Origin: Myxococcales bacterium
GTDB lineage: Bacteria > Myxococcota > Polyangia > Fen-1088
Assembly (NCBI GenBank): GCA_003153875.1
Contig: PMBY01000404.1
Location: forward strand, 5,118 to 12,625
Length of the DNA: 7,508 nucleotides
Reading direction: 5' to 3'
Below, piece after piece: positions 1 through 7,170 of this stretch. Position 1 is the stretch's first letter. Each line of letters opens with the position of its first letter. The position numbers and the translations under genes were made by a program. Below the pieces are notes generated by a model. It was not told the origin of the DNA, made no database searches, and saw only the letters and a list, made by a program, of their open reading frames with translations.

Positions 1-1629
<1,629 letters not shown>

Positions 1630-1636
1630 CTTCTGG

Positions 1637-3886
1637 CTAGTCTCCGCCGGGGTTGTACACGCCTGGCAGGCGCGGGCCGCGCCGATCACCCCCATCACGC
1701 CCGTGGCGGCTGCGGCCATGCCGTGAACGCCTGCGCTGCCTGCGCCCGCCACCCGAATCATTTCCGCCACGTCCGTTGGGGTGCTGCCCGCCGCTCGGGT
1801 TCTGCCCGCTGGGCGGCGGCCGTCCCCCTCCCCCACGCGCCGAGGCGGCCACCGGCAACGACAGGGGCGGTGGCACCAGCCATTCCACGTAGGGTCGAAT
1901 GTTGGCGTCGCGAATTGCCGCCCATCCGGCTGCGAAGTCAGGCGCGGCGTCTTCTGTGCGACTCTCAGAGGGTGCGGCCTCGCCCAGGAATCCCTCAGCC
2001 TCACCCGCCTCCAGCACGATCTCTCCGGCTGCGGGTTCCCCGGAAGCCGGCGCCTCCTGCCAAATGCTCGGGTCGACGATGCCGTCGCTGTCGGGCGGCG
2101 CCACCCACGGCGGCGGCACAGCGGGCGATGGCAAATCGGGGATGGCGGTAGGAAAGATGGGCGCAGGGCGCGGAGCCGACGCCGGCTTTTCGCCGCGACG
2201 CCGGTGACGGCGTGAGCGGCTGTGGAAATCGGTCGCTGCGTGCAAGCCGTGCCGGGCGTCGGCATCGCCCGGGTCGAAAACCTCGCTGTCCAGGCCCGCG
2301 CACGAGTCGCACAGACCACATTTTTCACCGTTCTCCTCGCCGAAATACGCACGCATCATCTGCACCCGGCAGCTCTGCGTGTTCATGTACTTCAGCAGCT
2401 CGGCCAAGCGCCGCCGGTCGGAAATGCGCCGCGCCTCGAACACCGAAGCCGCCTTATCGATCTGCTCGCGCGTGGGACGCGGTTCCACCCCCGCCCAGCG
2501 CGCGGCCTTGACTTCCACGGCCACCCCCATGGCTTCCAGCACGGAGAGCACCACGCGCACGCGGCGCTCAGGCAGAGCCATCGACAGGGCCAAGTCGCGC
2601 ACCGAAACCTCTTTGCCTTCGTCGCTCCAGGCGTAGAGACCCTCGGCCACCGCCCGGGCCTGCATCTTGGTCGGGTGCGCTTCTTTGAGGAAATGCTCCT
2701 GGATGGCGATGTCGTCCGGCTGGAAGAGCAACACACAGCGCGCCGGCTTGCCGTCGCGGCCAGCGCGCCCAGCCTCTTGCACGTAGGACTCGGGCGAGCC
2801 CGGCATCTGGTAGTGGATGATGTAGCGGATGTCGGGCTTGTCCACGCCAAGCCCGAAGGCGTTGGTGGCGATCATCACCACCTTGCGCCCGGACGACATG
2901 AACGACGCCTGCGCCTTCTCCCGCTCCTCCGTGGTCATCTTGCCGTTGTAGCGCTCGACCGGAATCTTGCCGTGGCGCAAAGCCACGTAGAGCTCGTCGA
3001 CCGCCCTGACCGTCGCACAATAGACGATTCCCGGCCGCCGCAGGCGCTGGATAAGCTTGCCCAAGACGCGCAGCTTGTCCGCCTCGCCGCCGACTTTGCG
3101 TACGTCGAATGCCAGGTTGGGACGGTGGAACGACACCCGGCAGGTGTACGCATCTTTCATCCCCAACTGGACCATGACGTCCGCGGCGATGGCCGGCGTG
3201 GCCGTGGCGGTGAGGCCCAGAATGGGTGGCCGCCCCAGCACCTCTGCCGCGCGCCGCAGGCCCAGATACGAAGGTCGAAAATCATGGCCCCACTGGGACA
3301 CGCAGTGGGCTTCGTCCACGCAAAAGAGCGAGAACTTCACGCCCTCCAGCATGTCCTGCACGGCGGGCGTGCATACCGACTCCGGGGTGATGAGAATCAG
3401 CTTGATGCGGCCCTCGCGAACTCCCTCCAAATCCGCAGCACGTTCCTTGGCGGTGCGGGTCGAATCGATGCGCGCCACGGCCACGCCAGCGGCTTTGAGC
3501 TTGCCCACCTGGTCCTCGATGAGCGCCAGGAGCGGCGAAACCACCAAGGTTGGGCCAGGCAGCGACAAAGCAGGCAGCTGATAGGTCAGCGACTTGCCGC
3601 TGCCCGTGGGCATGACGGCCAGGGTGTCACGACCGCTCAAGACCGACTCGATGACCTCGGCCTGCCCTGGGCGAAGCTCGCGAATGCGCAGGATGGGCCG
3701 GGCGCGATCCACCGCCTGCCTGAGGGCCGGAGAGTACTCCGATTCTGGCATGGCCCGCGCGCTGGGAATGGCGGCCGGGCTGAGCGGCTCGACCGGGACA
3801 GGGGCTTCCCGTACGCGAAAAGGCCTGGCCTCGCTCTCCGATCTCTTGATGATGATGGTCGGCTCGGCCTCGTCCTGCGCGGCCAC
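1637..3886 (-). CDS. recQ: RecQ-family ATP-dependent DNA helicase with disordered basic C-terminal tail
   Basis: A superfamily 2 3'-5' DNA helicase of the RecQ type, expected to unwind recombination and repair intermediates in the cytoplasm. Motifs of the 749-aa product: motif 0 LRPGQ (71-75), Walker A TGSGKS (94-99), DEAH box (191-194), the aromatic-rich loop after it (CVSQWGHDFRPSY), TATAT (226-230) and motif VI QEAGRAGRDG (370-379). A winged-helix-like stretch (about 415-460) comes before the zinc-binding Cys set C506, C523, C526, C529 (CGLCDSC). That order resembles RecS/short RecQ proteins rather than E. coli RecQ, and no HRDC domain is seen. Residues 540-749 are a Pro/Ala-, then Gly/Arg-rich low-complexity tail. 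The start is GTG at 3886: a stop lies in frame at 4001-4003, no ATG/GTG/TTG lies between, and GGAGAAG sits 8 nt upstream. An internal ATG (residue 46) is an alternative that would skip a poorly conserved N-terminus. It is divergent from radC and convergent with the kinase gene. Confidence 0.95.
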   Translation of the reverse strand: MAAQDEAEPTIIIKRSESEARPFRVREAPVPVEPLSPAAIPSARAMPESEYSPALRQAVDRARPILRIRELRPGQAEVIESVLSGRDTLAVMPTGSGKSLTYQLPALSLPGPTLVVSPLLALIEDQVGKLKAAGVAVARIDSTRTAKERAADLEGVREGRIKLILITPESVCTPAVQDMLEGVKFSLFCVDEAHCVSQWGHDFRPSYLGLRRAAEVLGRPPILGLTATATPAIAADVMVQLGMKDAYTCRVSFHRPNLAFDVRKVGGEADKLRVLGKLIQRLRRPGIVYCATVRAVDELYVALRHGKIPVERYNGKMTTEEREKAQASFMSSGRKVVMIATNAFGLGVDKPDIRYIIHYQMPGSPESYVQEAGRAGRDGKPARCVLLFQPDDIAIQEHFLKEAHPTKMQARAVAEGLYAWSDEGKEVSVRDLALSMALPERRVRVVLSVLEAMGVAVEVKAARWAGVEPRPTREQIDKAASVFEARRISDRRRLAELLKYMNTQSCRVQMMRAYFGEENGEKCGLCDSCAGLDSEVFDPGDADARHGLHAATDFHSRSRRHRRRGEKPASAPRPAPIFPTAIPDLPSPAVPPPWVAPPDSDGIVDPSIWQEAPASGEPAAGEIVLEAGEAEGFLGEAAPSESRTEDAAPDFAAGWAAIRDANIRPYVEWLVPPPLSLPVAASARGGGGRPPPSGQNPSGGQHPNGRGGNDSGGGRRQRRRSRHGRSRHGRDGGDRRGPRLPGVYNPGGD

Positions 3887-4040
3887 GAGCCCAGCTTCTC
3901 CGTCGTGCCTATCGACACGCAGGGACTCGTTGGCAGCAGCGGCCTTAGCCGGCTCCCAGTTAGACGGGGTACTCAGTCTCGACTCCTCTCCAAACTCACA
4001 TCACGTAGCCAAAGTATGGATTCCTGCACCAACAACCCAT

Positions 4041-4054
4041 CGTGCCCGGGCACG
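4041..4054. repeat. Perfect 14-bp palindrome CGTGCCCGGGCACG
   Basis: The sequence reads identically on both strands with no spacer, a form typical of a dimeric regulator's operator rather than an RNA hairpin. It shares its last 3 bases with the next inverted repeat. It lies in the recQ/radC divergent region. The binding protein is unknown; chance occurrence in G+C-rich DNA is possible. Confidence 0.5.
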
Positions 4055-4073
4055 GTCCTAGTTGCGGGACCGT
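4052..4073. repeat. Inverted repeat, 7-bp arms with 8-nt spacer
   Basis: ACGGTCC (4052-4058) and GGACCGT (4067-4073) are perfect reverse complements separated by tagttgcg. In RNA this would be a stable hairpin; in DNA it could be an operator. There is no T-run after it, so it is not a classical intrinsic terminator. It belongs to the palindrome cluster upstream of radC. Confidence 0.5.
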
Positions 4074-4117
4074 CACGAGGCCGGTCTCAGTACAACCTCG
4101 ACCGCTTGGACGTCAGC

Positions 4118-4134
4118 GCGGACGCGAAGTCCGC
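4118..4134 (+). repeat. Tight hairpin GCGGAC-GCGAA-GTCCGC
   Basis: Perfect 6-bp arms enclose a 5-nt loop, GCGAA. The small purine-rich loop and G+C-rich stem suggest a real RNA hairpin if this region is transcribed as the radC leader. It is about 100 nt upstream of the chosen radC start. No U-tract follows. Confidence 0.45.
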
Positions 4135-4140
4135 CTTGCA

Positions 4141-4168
4141 GGAACGCTCCAATAACCTACCACGTTCT
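4141..4168 (+). promoter_or_regulatory. Candidate ECF-type promoter or dyad upstream of radC
   Basis: GGAAC (4141-4145), a 17-nt spacer, then CGTT (4163-4166) resembles the spacing and bases of ECF sigma promoters of the RpoE group. The same bases form an imperfect dyad (GAACG at 4142-4146, CGTTC at 4163-4167). It lies about 70 bp before radC. GGAAC occurs several times in the window by chance, so this is weak. Confidence 0.25.
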
Positions 4169-4221
4169 CCCTCGGGCAACAAGAATTCTCCTCGTGTCCA
4201 ACACCATGGCACATCATGTGC

Positions 4222-4226
4222 TGAGG
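4222..4226 (+). promoter_or_regulatory. Ribosome binding site TGAGG for radC
   Basis: TGAGG ends 8 nt before the GTG at 4235, a normal Shine-Dalgarno distance. It decides the radC start over the in-frame upstream ATG at 4016. Confidence 0.55.
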
Positions 4227-4234
4227 CTCACGCT

Positions 4235-4912
4235 GTGTCGGCTCTTCTTGCCCTTTCGCCTGATGCTCGTCCTCGAGAACGGCTGCTGGCTCGCGGACCG
4301 AGTGCGCTCTCCGACGCAGAGCTCCTTGCAATCCTCCTCGGCAGCGGACGTCACGGGAAAAATGTCATCGAAATCGCTCATGATTTGATGGCTCGGCTGG
4401 GCGATTTGCGCGGTCTGGGCGATGCCGCTGAGGCCGAATTGCGCACTCAGGCGGGGGTCGGACCAGCCCGAGCCGCCGTGATCCAAGCAGCCCTTGAGCT
4501 GGGACGGAGAGCGACCGGAACCCGACCCGAACGCGGCCGATTTCTGGGCAACGCAGCCGATGTCTGGACGCATTATAGAGCGCGTCTGGCACCCTCTCCC
4601 GTCGAGGAATTCTGGATGCTGGCACTCGACGTGCGGCACCGTGTCCTGTTCGAATCCTGCGTGGCGCGCGGTTCGCTGACGGGCGTCGAGGTCCACCCGC
4701 GCGATGTGTTCCGCACCCTCATCCGCAGTGCTGCCGCGTCGGTGATCTTCTGCCACAACCACCCGTCGGGCGACCCGTCGCCTTCGCGCCAGGACATGGA
4801 ACTGACCGCGCGCCTACGCCAAGTGGGAGAGTTGTGTGGCATCGGCGTGCTCGACCACGTTGTGGTTGCAACCGGCGGGTACGTGAGTTTCGCCGACCGC
4901 GGCTGGCTGTGA
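4235..4912 (+). CDS. radC: RadC family protein (HhH plus JAB/MPN domain)
   Basis: RadC-family protein (UPF0758). It was once linked to DNA repair, but its biochemical role is unsettled. From the GTG at 4235 it is 225 aa, matching the usual RadC length. The N-terminus carries the RPRERLL and SALSDAELLAILL family motifs (13-35), then a helix-hairpin-helix-like segment (about 58-82, LRGLG and AGVGPARAAVIQ). The C-terminal MPN/JAB domain has the metal-binding HNHPSGDPSPSRQD motif (174-187), GVLDH, and the typical GYVSFAD ending. All JAMM metal ligands in the H-x-H...D part are present, so the fold should bind zinc. GTG 4235 is chosen because of TGAGG 8 nt upstream and because translation further upstream (to ATG 4016) adds non-conserved sequence. 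The gene is divergent from the recQ-like gene, which gives a DNA-repair flavour to the locus. Identity is very secure. Confidence 0.95.
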   Translation: MSALLALSPDARPRERLLARGPSALSDAELLAILLGSGRHGKNVIEIAHDLMARLGDLRGLGDAAEAELRTQAGVGPARAAVIQAALELGRRATGTRPERGRFLGNAADVWTHYRARLAPSPVEEFWMLALDVRHRVLFESCVARGSLTGVEVHPRDVFRTLIRSAAASVIFCHNHPSGDPSPSRQDMELTARLRQVGELCGIGVLDHVVVATGGYVSFADRGWL

Positions 4913-4929
4913 AGAGACGCAGTTTCTGG

Positions 4930-4944
4930 ACCGATGACATCGGT
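4930..4944. promoter_or_regulatory. Perfect 15-bp palindrome ACCGATG-A-CATCGGT, candidate operator
   Basis: Seven-base arms flank a single central A. It lies 17 nt past the radC stop and 16 nt before the ATG at 4961, immediately upstream of a -10-like TACAAT. That position overlaps where an RNA polymerase spacer/-35 region would be, so repressor binding here would block transcription. The regulator is unknown. Confidence 0.45.
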
Positions 4945-4948
4945 GCCC

Positions 4949-4954
4949 TACAAT
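4949..4954 (+). promoter_or_regulatory. -10-like hexamer TACAAT, possible leaderless start
   Basis: TACAAT matches the TATAAT consensus at 5 of 6 positions and ends 6 nt before the ATG at 4961, the spacing seen for leaderless transcripts. No good Shine-Dalgarno precedes 4961. No clear -35 hexamer is visible (CTGGAC at 17-nt spacing is poor). Confidence 0.35.
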
Positions 4955-4960
4955 TCGCCC

Positions 4961-5836
4961 ATGCGGCTTACCGCCATCATGGGAACCACGGCGTCTCTTG
5001 CCCTCGCCGTCTGGCCAGGCGCCCTGGTCTGGGCTGACGGAACGGCGCTGCCGGGAACGCGTGCCCTTGGCACCGGCGGGGCCATGCGTGCGGCGGCCAC
5101 GGGCGACGCCGGCCCCATGCTCAATCCCTCGGGCATCTCGCTGGTACGCGCCTACACCGCAGAGGGCGCCTACCAATACGGGAGCCGGGACTCGACCCAC
5201 GACGGTCGCGTGTCCGTGGTCGATTCCACCTCGGGCCTGAACCTGGGAGGCGCCCTGTTCTACACCTTTCACTCGGCCTCGCCCGGCGGGATCAGTCAGA
5301 CCGGCCACTTGGTCGGTGCTTCGCTGTCGTTCCCCCTTGGCGACGTAGTGTTCATTGGCGTCACGGGCAAGTACCTCCACTACTCCACCACCAAGGGATT
5401 CACCGTCGACACAGGCCTTACCATCCGCCCGGTGCAGTTCCTTTCCCTGGCAGCCGTCGGCTACAACCTGACCAATCCGGGAGGCTCCGTGGCGCCTCAG
5501 GGCGTGGGCGGCGGCGCGTGCCTGAGCCTGGTTCCCGGCCTTCTGCTCCTCGTGGACAGCGTGCTGGAGCGCGTGTCCAAGGACGCCACCAATCCCCAAG
5601 AGACCCGCAGCAGTGTCTACTATGTAATGGGCGGCGGTGAGTACCAGGCCAGGACCTTGGCGGTCAGGCTGGGTGGCGGGCGAGATGGCCTCAACAAGAA
5701 CGACTACCTGAGCGGCGGCTTTTCCTTTGTTTCAGGCGTCGGCGCACTCGACGCATCGTTGCGTCAAGATATCTCAGGCGCCCGAAAAGGCACCTTCGTG
5801 GGCGTGAGTCTTCGGCTGTTCGTTCCCGCGCCGTAG
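4961..5836 (+). CDS. Putative outer-membrane beta-barrel protein (PorV/FadL-like)
   Basis: A 291-aa predicted exported protein. The N-terminus is a signal peptide: MR, then a hydrophobic stretch of about 20 residues ending ALVWA, with likely signal peptidase I cleavage before Asp26. The mature start has GTRALGTGGAMRAAATGDA followed by LNPSG, resembling the hatch signature of PorV/PorQ and OMPP1/FadL-type barrels (family pattern: GARALGMGGA...NPAG). The rest alternates short polar and hydrophobic beta-like stretches with many Gly and aromatic residues (for example GGALFYTF, VFIGVTGKYLHYST, GTFVGVSLRLFV), as in a barrel. It would sit in the outer membrane; the cargo is unknown. The frame is open to an ATG at 4934 (300 aa), but 4961 puts the signal peptide at the N-terminus, so I prefer it. 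No covering Shine-Dalgarno supports either start. It lies 76 bp upstream of the sigma factor gene and might be functionally linked. A lineage-specific hypothetical protein is the alternative. Confidence 0.75.
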   Translation: MRLTAIMGTTASLALAVWPGALVWADGTALPGTRALGTGGAMRAAATGDAGPMLNPSGISLVRAYTAEGAYQYGSRDSTHDGRVSVVDSTSGLNLGGALFYTFHSASPGGISQTGHLVGASLSFPLGDVVFIGVTGKYLHYSTTKGFTVDTGLTIRPVQFLSLAAVGYNLTNPGGSVAPQGVGGGACLSLVPGLLLLVDSVLERVSKDATNPQETRSSVYYVMGGGEYQARTLAVRLGGGRDGLNKNDYLSGGFSFVSGVGALDASLRQDISGARKGTFVGVSLRLFVPAP

Positions 5837-5878
5837 CCATTACAAGTTAGACTGACGGTTGCTTGTCGCCTGGTCCTC

Positions 5879-5906
5879 GGAACTTTTCTGCCGCAACGCT
5901 GTCCAT
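5879..5906 (+). promoter_or_regulatory. Candidate ECF (RpoE-like) promoter for the sigma/anti-sigma operon
   Basis: GGAACTT (5879-5885) matches the -35 element of RpoE-class ECF sigma factors exactly. Sixteen bases later is TCCAT (5902-5906), a partial match to the TCTGA/TCAAA-type -10. Transcription would begin near 5911-5914. ECF sigma factors usually activate their own operon, so autoregulation is the natural reading. It is inferred from the motif only. Confidence 0.45.
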
Positions 5907-5912
5907 TGATAT

Positions 5913-6593
5913 GTGGAGGCTATCCTCACGCCCACGCCGACGACGGCCATCGCAGCCAAGGCGTCCCACCCCGGTCGGCTGCGCGCCGCGCGCCCGCGGC
6001 CTGCGTTTCAGATGAGTCTGTCCGAACGACTTCTAGTTGCCAGGCTGGTCAAGAGGGACGAGGAAGCCTTCAATGAAGTGGTCCGCCAGCACGGCGACCG
6101 TGTCTTCAACCTGGTCTTGCGCATGGTCGGCTCGCGCGCCGAGGCCGAGGACATCGCCCAGGAAGTCTTCGTTACGGTATTCAAGAGCATCGACACGTTC
6201 CGCAGCGAAGCCAAGCTGTCCACCTGGTTGCTGCGCATTGCTACCAACCACGCCAAGAATCGCATCAAGTACCTGGCCCGCCGTCGGGAGCAAGGCTCTG
6301 AACCGAACGGAAATGACAGCGCCGATCTGGCCGACGAAGGAAAAGCCCCGGCCCAGTCGCACATCCACGGGCCCGACGTCTTGCTTGAGGCGGCCGAAAC
6401 CGAGGACATCATGCAACAAGCGATCGCCACTCTGGAGGACGACCAACGCCTCCTGGTCGTGCTCCGCGACGTGGAGGAGCTGTCCTACGAGGAGATCGTG
6501 GAAATCACGGGCTTGCCCGAGGGAACGGTCAAGTCACGCTTGCATCGCGCCCGCATGACGTTGAAGCAACTGCTCGAGGACAAACTCAAGTGA
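5913..6593 (+). CDS. ECF sigma-70 family RNA polymerase sigma factor (RpoE-like)
   Basis: An alternative sigma factor that would direct RNA polymerase to a stress or envelope regulon. From GTG 5913 it is 226 aa. Region 2 spans about 50-120 (AFNEVVRQHGDRVFNLVLRMVG, then DIAQEVFVTVF for core binding and the STWLLRIATNHAKNRIK segment for -10 recognition). A 40-residue acidic linker follows, then region 4 at about 165-222 with the helix-turn-helix SYEEIVEITGLPEGTVKSRLHRAR. There is no long C-terminal extension. The start is uncertain: ATG 6012 gives a standard 193-aa protein (MSLSERLL...), but the codons from 5913 to 6011 are G/C-rich at third positions, as in real coding sequence. Neither start has a good Shine-Dalgarno. 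A stop at 5907-5909 excludes anything longer. The stop codon overlaps the anti-sigma gene in GTGA, so the two are translationally coupled. Identity is very secure. Confidence 0.94.
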   Translation: MEAILTPTPTTAIAAKASHPGRLRAARPRPAFQMSLSERLLVARLVKRDEEAFNEVVRQHGDRVFNLVLRMVGSRAEAEDIAQEVFVTVFKSIDTFRSEAKLSTWLLRIATNHAKNRIKYLARRREQGSEPNGNDSADLADEGKAPAQSHIHGPDVLLEAAETEDIMQQAIATLEDDQRLLVVLRDVEELSYEEIVEITGLPEGTVKSRLHRARMTLKQLLEDKLK

Positions 6594-6967
6594 GCGCAGG
6601 CGATTCCCACACCCGGATCGTGGACTCCTTTTCCGCCTACCTCGAGGGCGAGCTTGCCCCCGAAGCGAAGGCCTCGCTGGAGCACCACCTGTCCACTTGC
6701 ATCCAGTGCCGCACCTCCCTCGAACGCTTCCGCCGCACACTGGGAGGGCTAGGCAGCCTGAAACGAACCGCTGCCCCCAACTCATTTCTGACGGACATCC
6801 AGCAACAGATCAATCGCCGCTCGCGTGGTCGCTTCTTCCGCCGGCGCTGGCTCCTCTTCGGCCGCATCCCCTTCGAATGGCTCTCGCTGGCCATGATCGT
6901 GGCCATGCTGGTTTACTACCTGGTGATGCTGCAGTCCTCGCCCACCGGGGTGAAACCGATTCCGTAG
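6590..6967 (+). CDS. Zinc-binding membrane anti-sigma factor (ZAS/zf-HC2)
   Basis: A 125-aa anti-sigma factor that would hold the adjacent ECF sigma factor inactive at the inner membrane. The N-terminal ZAS domain has the zinc-site pattern H7-x25-H33-x3-C37-x2-C40 (HLSTCIQC). FSAYLEGEL at 14-22 is typical of zf-HC2 proteins. A basic stretch (RRSRGRFFRRR, 76-86) leads to one membrane helix at about 95-114 (WLSLAMIVAMLVYYLVML). Only about 10 residues follow it, so no periplasmic sensor domain exists. The GTG start overlaps the sigma stop by 4 nt, with GAGGA ending 9 nt upstream inside the sigma gene. The pairing and zinc motif make the role secure. How it is released (zinc/thiol chemistry, proteolysis, or a partner protein) is not shown by the sequence. 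Confidence 0.9.
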   Translation: MSAGDSHTRIVDSFSAYLEGELAPEAKASLEHHLSTCIQCRTSLERFRRTLGGLGSLKRTAAPNSFLTDIQQQINRRSRGRFFRRRWLLFGRIPFEWLSLAMIVAMLVYYLVMLQSSPTGVKPIP

Positions 6968-6987
6968 CTGCGGCTTGTTGGGGAATT

Positions 6988-7021
6988 CGCGACCGGCGAG
7001 TAGGCCGGGGCGCGGGTCGCG
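6988..7021 (+). terminator. Nested G+C-rich hairpin after the anti-sigma gene
   Basis: CGCGACC (6988-6994) pairs perfectly with GGTCGCG (7015-7021). Inside, CCGGC (6993-6997) and GCCGG (7004-7008) form an alternative 5-bp stem with a 6-nt loop. It starts 21 nt after the stop codon. There is no T-run, so intrinsic termination is uncertain; in G+C-rich genomes such stems often act as RNA 3' ends. Confidence 0.35.
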
Positions 7022-7027
7022 GGTCGC
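7014..7027 (+). repeat. Tandem 7-mer GGGTCGC x2
   Basis: Two exact adjacent copies (7014-7020 and 7021-7027) supply two alternative 3' arms (7015-7021 and 7022-7028) for the CGCGACC arm at 6988-6994. They form the left edge of the repeat-rich intergenic region. Confidence 0.6.
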
Positions 7028-7037
7028 GTGGGCGAGG

Positions 7038-7111
7038 GCGTGAGGGTGAGCGAGTTCGTGTGGGGTGCGCGGGAAGACGGATCGCGTGCCGAGTACCGCT
7101 CACGCTCACGC
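7038..7111. repeat. Long inverted repeat, 15-bp arms with one mismatch
   Basis: GCGTGAGGGTGAGCG (7038-7052) is the reverse complement of CGCTCACGCTCACGC (7097-7111) except at the central base. A further copy of the right arm lies at 7155-7169. The arms are 44 nt apart and could form a stem-loop in the converging transcripts. No protein function is evident. Confidence 0.6.
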
Positions 7112-7170
7112 TCACGCGAGTCGCAGCCCGCAGTCCGCCGGCCGCTCACGCTACCGCTCACGCTCACGCG
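7094..7170. repeat. GCTCAC hexamer tandem array, two blocks
   Basis: Three exact GCTCAC units run from 7098 to 7115. A second block has one unit at 7144-7149 and two at 7156-7167, interrupted by GCTACC. Both blocks carry TACCGCTCACGCTCACGC (7094-7111 and 7152-7169), so they look like duplicated copies. On the other strand the unit reads GTGAGC. The array fills most of the gap between the anti-sigma and rlmI genes. Confidence 0.75.

Larger units (their letters stand above)
3887..4234. promoter_or_regulatory. Divergent recQ/radC intergenic region, palindrome-rich
   Basis: About 350 bp separate the recQ-like start (minus strand) from the chosen radC start (plus strand), so promoters for both genes should lie here. 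I see no convincing sigma-70 -35/-10 pair on either strand; CATACT/TACTTT on the minus strand near 4010-4016 is a weak -10 candidate for recQ. The radC-proximal half holds a run of inverted repeats, listed separately. The radC frame stays open through here back to an ATG at 4016, but the translated stretch resembles no RadC N-terminus, so I treat it as non-coding. No tRNA or known riboswitch was recognised. Confidence 0.6.

Noticed and set aside
4141..4168. LexA/SOS box in the recQ-radC region
   Set aside because: The GAACG...CGTTC arms are about 16 nt apart, far wider than known GAAC-N4-GTTC or CTGT-N8-ACAG sites; no other SOS-like site was found.
2222..4234. A plus-strand open frame of about 670 codons antisense to recQ and continuous with radC, which could be mistaken for an 896-residue RadC fusion
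   Set aside because: It uses the same codon triplets as recQ read on the opposite strand, so it is open simply because recQ lacks TTA, CTA and TCA codons there, as expected in a G+C-rich gene. The helicase motifs are on the minus strand, and RadC homology begins only near 4235.
4016..4234. Upstream ATG at 4016 as the radC start (298 residues)
   Set aside because: The added 73 residues match no RadC feature, and the GTG at 4235 has TGAGG at 8 nt and gives the normal family length.
3887..4234. Mobile element or integration site next to radC (radC-like genes are often carried on islands)
   Set aside because: No transposase, integrase, tRNA or long terminal repeat is visible, and flanking genes are chromosomal housekeeping types.
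7094..7170. CRISPR array
   Set aside because: Units are 6 bp tandem copies without unique spacers of regular length, and no cas gene is nearby.
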